A DNA stretch of 64,000 nt from Methylosinus sp. C49 (GTDB lineage Bacteria; Pseudomonadota; Alphaproteobacteria; Rhizobiales; Beijerinckiaceae). The DNA lies in contig NZ_AP022332.1 in assembly GCF_009936375.1 (NCBI RefSeq), forward strand, positions 248,001 to 312,000, given 5' to 3'. How positions within the stretch are numbered: position 1 is the stretch's first letter; each line of letters starts with the position of its first letter. The notes below the pieces were generated by a model that was not told where the DNA came from, searched no databases, and saw only the letters and a list, made by a program, of their open reading frames with translations. A program made the position numbers and the translations under genes. This document shows, in pieces, positions 18,019 to 27,453 of this stretch.

Positions 18019-19259
18019 GCGGAACCACCCATATCATCGGCGCCGGCCTCGCGGGCCTCTCCTGCGCCATTCGCCTGACCGACGAGGGCCACAGCCTCTC
18101 GCTCTACGAGGCCGCGCGCATGGCGGGCGGGCGCTGCCGCTCCTATTATGATTCCAGCCTCGATCTCACCATCGACAATGGCAATCATCTGCTGCTCTCC
18201 GGCAATTCCACGGCGCTGGATTACGCCCGCCGCATCGGCTCGGCGGAGGAGCTGGTCGGGCCGAAGGAATGCGCCTTCGACTTTTTAGATATGCGCGACG
18301 GAACGCGCTGGCGCATGCGGCCCAATTCTTCGCGCCTGCCCTGGTGGATTTTCGTTGAAGATCGCCGCGCGCCCGGCACGGCGCCGGGCGATTACCTCGG
18401 CGCGATCGGCATTCTCCTCGCCAAAAAGGGCGCGACCATCGGCGAGGCGATGAATTGCTCGGGCGTGCTCTATGAGCGTCTGTGGGGGCCGGTGCTGCTC
18501 TCCGCGCTCAATACGGAGCCGCGCTGCTCCTCCGCCGCTCTCGCCGCCGCCGTGCTGCGCGAGACTTTGGCCGCCGGCGGCGCCGCCTGCCGTCCGCTGG
18601 TCGCGCGGCGCGGGCTCGGGACGGCTTTCATCGAGCCGGCGCTGAGCGCGCTCGCCGCGCGGGGCGCCGCGCCGCGCTTCGCCGCGCGGCTGAAGGGAAT
18701 CGAATTTTCCGGCGAGCGCGCCACAGCGCTCGATTTCGGCGACGAGAAAATCACGCTCGGCGCAAATGATCGCATCGTTCTCGCCGTCCCGCCCTGGTCG
18801 GCGCAGGAGCTCGTTCCGGGTCTCGTGGCGCCGGATGACTTCCGCGGCATCGTCAATGCGCATTTCAAGATCGCGCCGCCGCCGGGCCAGCCGGCGCTGC
18901 TCGGCATGATCGGCTCGCTCACCGAATGGCTGTTCGCTTTCGAGGACAGGCTCTCGGTGACGATCAGCGGCGCCGATCGGCTGATGGACGAGTCCCGCGA
19001 GAGCCTCGCCGAGCGCATCTGGGCCGAGGTCGCCGCGGCGACCGGCCTGCCGACGCAGTTGCCGGCCTGGCAGATCGTGAAGGAAAAGCGCGCCACTTTC
19101 GCCGCGACGCCGGCGCAGCAGCAGCGTCGCCCCAGCGCTGTGACGCGCTGGCGCAATCTCCTCCTCGCCGGCGATTGGACAGCGACAGGCCTTCCGGCGA
19201 CGATCGAAGGGGCGATAAGGTCGGGCTATCGCGCGGCGGAGCTGGCGGCGCGGTCGTAA
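18015..19259 (+). CDS. hpnE: HpnE, hydroxysqualene dehydroxylase (FAD-dependent)
   Basis: A 414-residue amine-oxidase-like flavoprotein with GTG start in GTGA overlap with hpnD. The N-terminal HIIGAGLAGLSCAIRL is the dinucleotide-binding motif; AGGRCRSYYDSSLDLTIDNGNHLLLSGN follows. The C-terminal LLLAGDWTATGLPATIEGAIRSGYRAAEL is the conserved FAD-closing motif. It reduces hydroxysqualene to squalene, the substrate for hopene cyclase. It is the last gene of the operon; a squalene-hopene cyclase gene is not adjacent and must lie elsewhere. Confidence 0.94.
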   Translation: MSGTTHIIGAGLAGLSCAIRLTDEGHSLSLYEAARMAGGRCRSYYDSSLDLTIDNGNHLLLSGNSTALDYARRIGSAEELVGPKECAFDFLDMRDGTRWRMRPNSSRLPWWIFVEDRRAPGTAPGDYLGAIGILLAKKGATIGEAMNCSGVLYERLWGPVLLSALNTEPRCSSAALAAAVLRETLAAGGAACRPLVARRGLGTAFIEPALSALAARGAAPRFAARLKGIEFSGERATALDFGDEKITLGANDRIVLAVPPWSAQELVPGLVAPDDFRGIVNAHFKIAPPPGQPALLGMIGSLTEWLFAFEDRLSVTISGADRLMDESRESLAERIWAEVAAATGLPTQLPAWQIVKEKRATFAATPAQQQRRPSAVTRWRNLLLAGDWTATGLPATIEGAIRSGYRAAELAARS

Positions 19260-19282
19260 CGCCCGGGCGGCCCCCTCCCCGG

Positions 19283-19380
19283 CCCTCCCCCGCTTTGCGG
19301 GAGAGGGAGCAGATTCGGCGCGTCATCGAGAGTTCGCGAAACGCCTGCCGCCTTCCCTCTCCCGCGTGAGCGGGAGGGGG
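19283..19380. repeat. Pair of GC-rich palindromes between hpnE and phoB
   Basis: Two hairpins: CCCTC-C-CCCGC / GCGGG-A-GAGGG around TTT (19283-19307), and CCCTCTCCCGC / GCGGGAGGGG around GTGA (19354-19379). They sit between the convergent ends of hpnE and phoB. They resemble the other GGGAG/CTCCC palindromes in the window. They could end transcription from both sides, but no T runs follow. Confidence 0.7.
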
Positions 19381-19408
19381 CGTCGCTCACAACGCCGAGA
19401 ACGCCTCC

Positions 19409-20152
19409 TCAATTCCTCCCGAAAGTCTCGTCGAAGGAATAGCCGGTGCCGCGCACGGTGCGGATCGGGTCCTTCTCGCGGCCGCGGATGATCGCCTTGC
19501 GCAGACGCCCGACATGCACGTCGACGGTGCGCTCGTCGATCTCCGCCGAGAGGCCCCACACGCTGTCCAGCAATTGCGCGCGCGAGAAGACGCGGCCGGG
19601 CTTTTCCATCAGATATTCCAGCAGGCGGAACTCCGTCGGACCGAGATGAATCTCGCGCCCGCCGCGCTTGACGCGGCGCGTCTCGCGGTCGAGGTCTATG
19701 TCGCCGGCGACGAGCCGCGTCGCCACCCGCTCCGGCCGCGCGCGGCGCAGCAGCGCATGGACACGCGCCATCAGCTCCGGCGGCGAGAAGGGCTTCACCA
19801 CATAATCGTCGGCGCCGATGGAGAGGCCGCGCACACGCTCATTCTCGTCGCCGCGCGCGGTGAGCATGATCACCGGCATGCTGCGCGTGTCGTCGCGCGC
19901 GCGAAGGCGCCGACAGATCTCGAGGCCGGAGACGCCGGGCAGCATCCAGTCGAGAATGACGAGATCGGGCTGCGATTCGGCGAGGCGGATTTCCGCCTCG
20001 TCGCCACGCTCTATATGCTCGACGAGAAAGCCCTCGGCCTCGAGATTATAGCCGAGCAGCAGCGCCAGCGCCGCATCGTCCTCGACGACGAGAATGCGCG
20101 GCGCTCGGTCATGCGGCGCCTCGCGCGGAGCGGCGACGCGGATTTCATTCAT
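19409..20152 (-). CDS. phoB: PhoB, phosphate regulon response regulator
   Basis: A 247-residue OmpR-family regulator. The receiver domain has ILVVEDDAALALLLGYNLEAEG, the phosphoacceptor in DLVILDWMLPG (about residue 65) and the VVKPFSPPEL lysine. The winged-helix domain ends in RTVDVHVGRLRKAI and TVRGTGYSF. It is about 15 residues longer at the N-terminus than E. coli PhoB. Phosphorylated PhoB should bind the Pho boxes seen at 24911-24939. The gene is last in the pst operon and starts 4 bp inside the end of phoU. Confidence 0.95.
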   Translation of the reverse strand: MNEIRVAAPREAPHDRAPRILVVEDDAALALLLGYNLEAEGFLVEHIERGDEAEIRLAESQPDLVILDWMLPGVSGLEICRRLRARDDTRSMPVIMLTARGDENERVRGLSIGADDYVVKPFSPPELMARVHALLRRARPERVATRLVAGDIDLDRETRRVKRGGREIHLGPTEFRLLEYLMEKPGRVFSRAQLLDSVWGLSAEIDERTVDVHVGRLRKAIIRGREKDPIRTVRGTGYSFDETFGRN

Positions 20153-20874
20153 TTTGCGGGCTCATCCGGTTCCGCGCTGGCGGAAAGGCTCGCCGATCTG
20201 CCCTTCGGCCGATCGGTCGGCATCGCCTCGCCAGTGACGAGATAGACGATCGTCTCGGCGACATTTGTGGTGTGGTCGCCGATGCGCTCTATGTTCTTCG
20301 AGCAGAAGAGCAGATGCGTGCAGAAAGAGATGTTGCGCGGGTCCTCCATCATGAAGGTGAGGAGATCGCGGAACACGGAATCTTCCAGCGCATCGAGCTC
20401 GCTGTCATTGGTCCACACGGCTCTTGCGCGCTCGACGTCGCGCTGGGCGTAGGCGTCGAGCACGTCCTTCAGCTGTATGGCGGCGACTTCCGCCATCGTC
20501 TTGAGGCCGATGACGGCGCGCGGCACCCGCGCCTCGGAGAGGATTTTCACCGTGCGCTTGGCGATGCTCTTGGCGAGATCGCCGACGCGCTCGAGATCGG
20601 CGGCGATGCGCATGGCGGCGATGCACTCGCGCAGATCGATGGCGAGCGGCTGGCGCCGCGCGATGGTGAGGATGGCGCTCTCCTCTATCTCCCGCTGCAG
20701 CGCGTCGAGGCGCTGATCGGTGGCGACGACGCGATGGGCGAGCTCGATGTCGAAATTGGCGAGCGCATCCATGGCTTCGGCGAGCATTTTCTCGGCGATG
20801 CCTCCCATCTCGGCGATACGACGGCCGAGCACTTCGAGGTCGCGGTCATAGGAGCTGACGATATGTTCGCTCAT
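20149..20874 (-). CDS. phoU: PhoU, phosphate signalling regulator
   Basis: A 241-residue PhoU made of two three-helix repeats, with the conserved metal-binding patterns LRECIAAMRIAADLERVGDLAKSIAKR (about residues 78-104) and HLLFCSKNIERIGDHTTNVAE (about residues 185-205). It links the PstSCAB transporter to the PhoR kinase and keeps the regulon off when phosphate is plentiful. It lies between pstB (30 bp away) and phoB (4 bp overlap), the standard order. Confidence 0.96.
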   Translation of the reverse strand: MSEHIVSSYDRDLEVLGRRIAEMGGIAEKMLAEAMDALANFDIELAHRVVATDQRLDALQREIEESAILTIARRQPLAIDLRECIAAMRIAADLERVGDLAKSIAKRTVKILSEARVPRAVIGLKTMAEVAAIQLKDVLDAYAQRDVERARAVWTNDSELDALEDSVFRDLLTFMMEDPRNISFCTHLLFCSKNIERIGDHTTNVAETIVYLVTGEAMPTDRPKGRSASLSASAEPDEPAK

Positions 20875-20904
20875 GGTCTCAATGTCCTCGTGCGCGATGC
20901 GCGC

Positions 20905-21686
<782 letters not shown>

Positions 21687-21690
<4 letters not shown>

Positions 21691-22526
21691 TTGTGTTTTC
21701 CCTGGCTGCTGAGCGCGCGCGCGGTGATGGAGAGCAGAAGGACGGCGATGGTGACGAGCAGAGCGCCGGTCCAGGCGAGCTGCTGCCAGTCCTTGTAGGG
21801 CGAGAGCGCGAATTGGAAGATGACGACGGGCAGGCTGGAGACCGGCGCGTTGAGATCCGTGCTCCAGAACTGATTGTTGAGCGAGGTGAAGAGCAGCGGC
21901 GCCGTCTCGCCGGAGACGCGCGCAATGGCCAGCAGCACGCCGGTGACGATGCCGGACTTCGCCGCCCGATAGGCGACGCGCATCAGCATATGGGAGCGCG
22001 GCAGGCCGAGCGCCGTCGCCGCCTCGCGCAGAGGCAGCGGCACCAGCAGCAGCATGTCCTCCGTGGTGCGCACGACGACAGGCACCACCAGCACGGCCAG
22101 CGCTAGAGCGCCCGCTATGCCGGAGAAATGCCCGACCTGCGCCACCACCACCGTGTAGACGAAGAGGCCGATGACGATGGAGGGCGCGCTGAGCAGAATG
22201 TCGTTGATGAAGCGCACCACCGTGCTGAGCTTCGAGTAGCGGCCATATTCGGCCATGAAGGTGCCGGCGAGCATTCCGAGCGGGGTGCCGAGCAGCACGC
22301 CGATCACCGTCATCACCAGCGAGCCGGCGATGGCGTTGAGCAGGCCGCCAGTTGCGCCGGGGGGCGGCGTCATCTCGGTGAAGACGGCGGGCGAGAGGCC
22401 GCGCGCGCCTTCATAGATCAGCGCGCCGAGGATCAGCACCAGCCAGGCGAGGCCGAAGATGGTGCCGGTCCAGCACAGCGTGGTGGCGACGACATTGATG
22501 CGGCGGCGAGAGGAATAGAGGGACAA
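21687..22526 (-). CDS. pstA: PstA, phosphate ABC transporter permease
   Basis: A 279-residue permease with six membrane helices. The binding-protein-dependent transport motif [27 protein letters not shown] (about residues 145-170) docks on PstB. It pairs with PstC to form the phosphate channel. The reading overlaps pstB by 4 bp downstream and begins 3 bp after the pstC stop, so pstC-pstA-pstB are translated together. Confidence 0.96.
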
Positions 22527-22529
22527 GGG

Positions 22530-23561
22530 TCAGGCTCCCGATTTCTGCTCGATGCGCATCAGCATGAAGCGCGCCGCCGCCAGCACGAAGAAGGTGATGA
22601 CGAAGAGGATGAGGCCGAGCTCGATCAGCGCGGAAGTGTAGAGATCGCCGACAGCCTCGGTGAATTCATTGGCGATGGTCGCCGAGATGGTCGTGCCCGG
22701 CGCGAGCAGCGAGCTCGACACCTTATGGGCGTTGCCGATGACGAAAGTGACGGCCATCGTCTCGCCGAGCGCGCGGCCGAGGCCGAGCATGACGCCGCCG
22801 ATGACGCCGACGCGCGTGTAGGGAATGACGACATAGCGCATCACCTCCCAGGTCGTGCAGCCGACGCCCGAGGCGGCCTCCTTCAGCACCGGCGGAACCG
22901 TGTCGAACACGTCGCGCGAGATGGAGGTGATGAAGGGCAGCACCATGATCGCCAGAATGAAGCCTGCCGTCAGCATGCCGATGCCATAGGGAGGTCCGGC
23001 GAAGAGGCTCGACAGCACGGGAACGTCGCCGGTGAGCGAGATCAGCGCCGGCTGCACATGCTGCTGCAGGAAGGGCGCGAGCACGAACAGGCCCCAGATG
23101 CCGTAGATGATCGACGGAATGCCCGCGAGCAGCTCGATGGCGACGCCGATCGGCCGACGCAGCGCATGGGGGCAGAGCTCGGTGAGGAAGATGGCGATGC
23201 CGAGACCCAGCGGCACGGCGATGGCCATGGCGATAGTCGATGTCACCAGCGTGCCGTAGATGGGCGCGACGGCGCCGAATTTCTCGGTGACGGGATTCCA
23301 CGATTCCGTCGTCAAAAAGCCGAAGCCGAAGGCTTTGATCGCGGGCAACGATCCATAGACGAGCGAGAAGATCACGCCGCCGAGAATCACGAGAACGAGC
23401 ACCGCGGCGGCGCGGGTCAAATTATGAAAGAAGAAGTCGAACAGGGCCATGCGGCCGAGAATTTGCCGGCGGTCGACTTCAGCGGCGCTGGGCGACGCTT
23501 CTACGATTGCTAGGTCCGACACGCTATTGTCTCTCGTTTGGCGGTTGAAGCCGACGTCCAT
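22530..23561 (-). CDS. pstC: PstC, phosphate ABC transporter permease
   Basis: A 343-residue permease. The first membrane helix is at about residues 50-75 (RAAAVLVLVILGGVIFSLVYG), and five or six more follow. The coupling motif VLKEAASGVGCTTWEVMRYVVIPYTRVGVIGGVMLGLGRALGETMAV is characteristic of PstC. I used the ATG at 23561, preceded by GGGAG seven bases upstream; a reading from 23588 adds nine basic residues. pstS lies 208 bp upstream, and a strong hairpin stands between the two genes. Confidence 0.95.
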   Translation of the reverse strand: MDVGFNRQTRDNSVSDLAIVEASPSAAEVDRRQILGRMALFDFFFHNLTRAAAVLVLVILGGVIFSLVYGSLPAIKAFGFGFLTTESWNPVTEKFGAVAPIYGTLVTSTIAMAIAVPLGLGIAIFLTELCPHALRRPIGVAIELLAGIPSIIYGIWGLFVLAPFLQQHVQPALISLTGDVPVLSSLFAGPPYGIGMLTAGFILAIMVLPFITSISRDVFDTVPPVLKEAASGVGCTTWEVMRYVVIPYTRVGVIGGVMLGLGRALGETMAVTFVIGNAHKVSSSLLAPGTTISATIANEFTEAVGDLYTSALIELGLILFVITFFVLAAARFMLMRIEQKSGA

Positions 23562-23719
23562 TGCGCGCTCCCGAAGACGGATTCTCATTTGTGGTCATAG
23601 CGCAGGTCTCGAGGGAACTCACCGCGCCCAGACATCCCGCGCCAAAAAGAAGCGGGGAAGCTCGTCCTCACGCGGCGCGTCTCGCGCCATTCCGCCATCT
23701 CGGCCCCTCATGTCGAGGG

Positions 23720-23757
23720 GCGCCGGCGACATATCCTCGAAGATATATCGCCGGCGC
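23720..23757 (-). promoter_or_regulatory. Intercistronic hairpin between pstS and pstC
   Basis: GCGCCGGCGA and TCGCCGGCGC pair, continued inward after one C/A mismatch by ATATC/GATAT around a 6-base loop. It begins 13 bases past the pstS stop. Such a structure downstream of a periplasmic binding-protein gene commonly protects its mRNA from 3' decay or partly ends transcription, so PstS is made in excess over the membrane subunits. No T run follows, which favours a partial stop or stabiliser over a full terminator. Confidence 0.75.
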
Positions 23758-23769
23758 GCGTCTATGCGC

Positions 23770-24819
23770 TTAGTTCGACGCCAGCGGCTTGCCGCTCGCA
23801 TCCTTCACATTGGCGGCCCAGCTCTTCTTGATGAGAGCCACCACATTGGCCGGCAGCGGGATATAATCCAGCTCCTCGGCCGCCTTATTGCCCTTGGCGA
23901 AGGCCCAACCGAAGAATTTCAGCGCCTCGCCGGCCGCGGCCACATCCTGCGGCGCCTTGGGCAGCAGAATGAAGGTGGCGGCGGTGATCGGCCAGGACTG
24001 CGCGCCCGGCTGGTCGGTGAGGATCTGATAGAAGCCCGGCGCATTGGCCCAATCGGCGTTGGAGGCCGCGGCCTGGAAGGTCGGCGTCGTCGGCGCGACG
24101 GTCTTGCCGTCCTTGTTGACGAGCTTGGTGTAGGTCAGCTTGTTCTGCTTGGCGTAGGCGTATTCGACATAGCCGATGGCGCCCTTGGTGTTGGCGACAT
24201 TGTTGGCGACGCCCTCATTGCCCTTGGCGCCGATGCCGACCGGCCATTCGACCGAGGCGTTCTCGCCGACCTTGGCCTTCCAGTCCGCGCTGACCTTGGA
24301 CAGATAATTGGTGAAGTTGAAGGTCGTGCCCGATCCATCCGAACGATGCACGACGGCGATCGCGGCCGAGGGGAGCTTGGCCTTCGGGTTCAGCTTCTTG
24401 ATCGCGGCGTCGTCCCAGCTCTTGATCTCGCCGAGGAAGATGGCGCCGAGCGTCTTGCCGTCGAGGACGAGATCGCCAGAGGCGACGCCGTCCAGATTGA
24501 CGACCGGCACGATGCCGCCGATCACCTGCGGCCATTGGGTGAGGCCGGCGGCCTCCAGATCGTCGGCCTTCAGCGGCTGGTCGGAGGCGCCGAAGGTCAC
24601 GGTGCGCGCCTTGATCTGCTTGATGCCGCCGCCCGAGCCGATCGACTGATAATTGAGGCCGTTGCCGGTCTCTTTCTTATAGCTGTCCGCCCATTTGGCG
24701 TAAATCGGATAGGGGAAGGTGGCGCCGGCGCCGGAGATGTCGATCGCGAGAGCGGCGCCCGCCGTCGCCACGGCCAGGGTCGTCGCCAGAGCGACACGAT
24801 GGAGAACTTTGGAAAGCAT
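23770..24819 (-). CDS. pstS: PstS, periplasmic phosphate-binding protein
   Basis: A 349-residue precursor. The signal peptide is [25 protein letters not shown] (about 25 residues), and the mature protein starts [19 protein letters not shown], the classic PstS opening that binds phosphate. [20 protein letters not shown] supplies further phosphate ligands. The ATG at 24819 begins directly at the signal peptide; an upstream extension to 24939 would run through the Pho box and is rejected. First gene of the pstSCAB-phoU-phoB operon. Confidence 0.96.
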   Translation of the reverse strand: MLSKVLHRVALATTLAVATAGAALAIDISGAGATFPYPIYAKWADSYKKETGNGLNYQSIGSGGGIKQIKARTVTFGASDQPLKADDLEAAGLTQWPQVIGGIVPVVNLDGVASGDLVLDGKTLGAIFLGEIKSWDDAAIKKLNPKAKLPSAAIAVVHRSDGSGTTFNFTNYLSKVSADWKAKVGENASVEWPVGIGAKGNEGVANNVANTKGAIGYVEYAYAKQNKLTYTKLVNKDGKTVAPTTPTFQAAASNADWANAPGFYQILTDQPGAQSWPITAATFILLPKAPQDVAAAGEALKFFGWAFAKGNKAAEELDYIPLPANVVALIKKSWAANVKDASGKPLASN

Positions 24820-24910
24820 GTTCGGTCTCTTTCGAGCTCGAGGTTCACTGTGTCGGCGCGCGTTCAGCGCCCCAGCGGCGCGCACACTAGAGGCGACCGA
24901 CGAGAGTTTT

Positions 24911-24939
24911 ACGACAGCTAGATGACTGTCACATGACAC
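24911..24939 (-). promoter_or_regulatory. Triple Pho box (PhoB binding site) upstream of pstS
   Basis: On the minus strand three 7 bp units follow each other with 4 bp spacers: GTGTCAT, CAGTCAT and CTGTCGT, spaced by GTGA and CTAG. The Pho consensus is CTGTCAT with 11 bp periodicity; two units differ at one position each and the third (CTGTCGT) also at one. TAAAAC about 10 bases further on could be the -10. The site lies about 92 bases before the pstS start codon. Confidence 0.85.
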
Positions 24940-24976
24940 ATTAACAGTCTGAATTTATTTAAAAATATGAGGTAGA

Positions 24977-26035
24977 TCAGGCTCCATCGGGCTTTTCTGG
25001 GTCGATCAATGGCAAAAATACGCGGAAAGTGGCGCCTTTTCCTGGCGCGGAATCTATGGCGAGCCTGCCGCGGTGGCGAGCGACGATGTGCTTGACGATC
25101 GCCAAGCCGAGTCCCGTGCCGCCCTTGGCGCGGCTCTTGCCGGCGTCCACGCGATAGAAACGCTCGGTGAGGCGCGGCAAATGTTCCGGCGGGATGCCGA
25201 GGCCGTGGTCGCGCACCGAGAAGACGGCGGAGGCGCCGAGCGGGGAGAGCGTGATCTCCACCGGGCCGGCTCCATATTTGATCGAATTCTCGATGAGATT
25301 TTCGGCGACGCGGGCGAGTTCGTCGCGGTCGCCCGGCACGACGACCGTGCCCTCTATGTCGAGCTTCAGCTCTATGTCGCCATCCTCCGCCATGGGCGCG
25401 AGCGTGTCGACGATATGGGCGACGAGAATTCCGAGATCGACCGGCGTGTCCGGGCGCAGATGCAGATGCTGCTCGATGCGCGAGAGGGAGAGCAGATCGT
25501 CGACGAGGCGCGACATGCGCTGCGCCTGATCGCGCATGATCGAGAGAAAGCGGTCGCGCGCCTTGGAATCGTCGCGGGCAGGACCTTGCAGCGTCTCCAC
25601 GAAGCCGAGCAGCGAGGCGAGCGGCGTGCGCAGCTCATGGCTGGCGTTGGCGACGAAATCGACGCGCATGCGCTCGACGCGGCGCGATTCGGTGAGGTCG
25701 CGCAGGCTCACCACGGCGGCGTTCTCATAGCCCTCGAGGCGCAGCGGCGCGATATGCACCTCGAACCAGCATTCCACCGGCAGGCGCTCGAGCCAGATGA
25801 CCTTCTCCGGCTGGCCGCCGCGCAGCACGCGGTCCAGCGCGTCCAGCACATCCGGCGAGCGCAGGCTGCGCGCCAGCGGATCATTGGGCCGCAGCGAGGG
25901 CAGCACGGAGCGCGCGGCGCGATTGGAGGCGACGATGCGCGCCTCCGAATCGATGACGAAGACCGCCTCCGGCAGCGCGTCGATCACGAGGCCGAGCAGA
26001 GCTTCGCCCTGATAGCGTCGGCGTAGATCCGGCAT
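24977..26035 (-). CDS. phoR: PhoR, phosphate regulon sensor histidine kinase
   Basis: About 352 residues. A PAS domain (about 10-110, LLGLVIDALPEAVFVIDSEARIVASNRAARSVLP) is followed by HisKA with the phosphorylated His in VANASHELRTPLAS (about residue 133). The ATPase domain has the N box ENLIENSIKYG, the G1 box RDHGLGIPPEHL and GGTGLGLAIVKHIV. Unlike E. coli PhoR it shows no N-terminal membrane helix. The ATG at 26035 has AGAGG in front; one at 26059 lacks a site. It lies upstream of pstS and is separated from it by the Pho box. Confidence 0.92.
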   Translation of the reverse strand: MPDLRRRYQGEALLGLVIDALPEAVFVIDSEARIVASNRAARSVLPSLRPNDPLARSLRSPDVLDALDRVLRGGQPEKVIWLERLPVECWFEVHIAPLRLEGYENAAVVSLRDLTESRRVERMRVDFVANASHELRTPLASLLGFVETLQGPARDDSKARDRFLSIMRDQAQRMSRLVDDLLSLSRIEQHLHLRPDTPVDLGILVAHIVDTLAPMAEDGDIELKLDIEGTVVVPGDRDELARVAENLIENSIKYGAGPVEITLSPLGASAVFSVRDHGLGIPPEHLPRLTERFYRVDAGKSRAKGGTGLGLAIVKHIVARHRGRLAIDSAPGKGATFRVFLPLIDPEKPDGA

Positions 26036-26076
26036 CGGTCCTCTCGTCGTCTCGTGCATTGGGTGAGGAAACGTCG

Positions 26077-27270
26077 TTACTCGCGTGTCTCCAATATACG
26101 GGCGATGGTCTCGCGCAGGCTGTTCCAGCGCCGCGAGCCCTCGTCTGCGCCGAGCAGCGCGAGCGCGAAGATGAAGGGCAGAAAATAATAGATGACGCGG
26201 AACAGCAGCAGCGAGGCCAGCAGGCTCTCCTGCGAATGCGACGGCAGCGCGTTCAGCATCGTCGCCTCGAAAACGCCGATGCCGCCCGGCGCATGGCTGA
26301 TGACGCCGAGAATGCAGGCGAAGACATAGACCGAGACGAAAGTCGCGAAATCGAGATCGACGTCATGCGGCAGCAGCGCATAGAGCGCGGCCGCGGCGCA
26401 GCAGAGATCGGCGACGCCGAGCAGAGTCTGGCCGCCGGTGGGCGCGAGGCCGGGCAGCTCGAAGAAATGCCCGCGCAGCCGCACCCGGCGCCGGCGCAGC
26501 GACACCCAGACGACATAATAGCCGACGCCCGCGCAGGTCGCGAGGCCGAGCCCGAAATTGAGGAAAGCCGGCAGCTTGTCTATGGCGCCGAGCTCGCCGG
26601 CGCGCGCCATGAGGCCGACGCCGACCACAGAGGTCATGCCGAGCCAGAAGGTGACGCCCGCTATGACGGTGACATTGGCCACTTGAACGGCGGTGACGCC
26701 GACGCGCGCATAGATCCAATAGCGGACGGCCGCCGCGGTGACGACGGGAAAGCCGAGATTGAAGGAGAAGGCGTAGCTCGCGAAGGAGGCCAGCGCGGCG
26801 ATGCGATAGGGCACATGCAGCCGCAATTGCCGCAGCGCCAGCGCGTCATAGCCGGTGAGCGCGACATAGGAGAGCGCGGTGAGCAGCAGAGCGGCGAAAA
26901 TCTGCTCGGCGCTCATCGCCGCTATGGCGGCGCGGACGTCGGAGAATTTGACGCTGGAGATCGCGCTGGCGAGGGCGAAACCGGCGAGCGCGAATACAGC
27001 GAGGCTGGCGATTCCGCCGAGCGCCTTGCCGAGATTGGGCGCGATATAGCGGCGCGCCGTCGCCAACAGATCGAGGCCCGCGTTTTGGCTCGCGCTGTGC
27101 TTCTCCTCGACCGGCGCATCGACGCCGGCCTCCGAAAGATCGCTGTCTGGCCGCTTCAATTTCGCTCTTTCCTCGATGCGTCGCCGAATATGCGCGGAGT
27201 AGGCTTCTTCGATACGACGTCGGGCGGCGGAGTTCAAAGGCGATCGGCGGGCCTCGCGGCGTCCGTTCAT
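26077..27270 (-). CDS. Lysylphosphatidylglycerol synthase-like (UPF0104/MprF N-terminal type) membrane protein
   Basis: A 397-residue protein. A charged cytoplasmic head (residues 1-85) with RRRIEEAYSAHIRRRIEERAKLKR is followed by about eight membrane helices of the UPF0104 flippase type. YAFSFNLGFPVVTAAAVRYWIYARVGV and HAPGGIGVFEATMLNALP are the family hallmarks. It lacks the C-terminal aminoacyl-transferase domain of full MprF, so it is more likely a lipid flippase-like protein of unknown substrate. phoR starts about 40 bp after its stop, so they may be cotranscribed. Start at 27270 chosen over 27342 on composition. Confidence 0.75.
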   Translation of the reverse strand: MNGRREARRSPLNSAARRRIEEAYSAHIRRRIEERAKLKRPDSDLSEAGVDAPVEEKHSASQNAGLDLLATARRYIAPNLGKALGGIASLAVFALAGFALASAISSVKFSDVRAAIAAMSAEQIFAALLLTALSYVALTGYDALALRQLRLHVPYRIAALASFASYAFSFNLGFPVVTAAAVRYWIYARVGVTAVQVANVTVIAGVTFWLGMTSVVGVGLMARAGELGAIDKLPAFLNFGLGLATCAGVGYYVVWVSLRRRRVRLRGHFFELPGLAPTGGQTLLGVADLCCAAAALYALLPHDVDLDFATFVSVYVFACILGVISHAPGGIGVFEATMLNALPSHSQESLLASLLLFRVIYYFLPFIFALALLGADEGSRRWNSLRETIARILETRE

Positions 27271-27453
27271 AGGAATCTCGTTCGTTCCTGTTGCGCGCGC
27301 CCGCGGGCGGCGGGATGAGACGCCAGCGCGGAGCCCGCCCATCGTTCATCCGCGCGTCGCAAGAGAACGTCGCGAGGAGAGCATGGTTCGGTTTCGCCCC
27401 GAAGCGTGACGATAAGATGACGCGGCGGCGCGGACTGTCATGAGAACGGGCCG

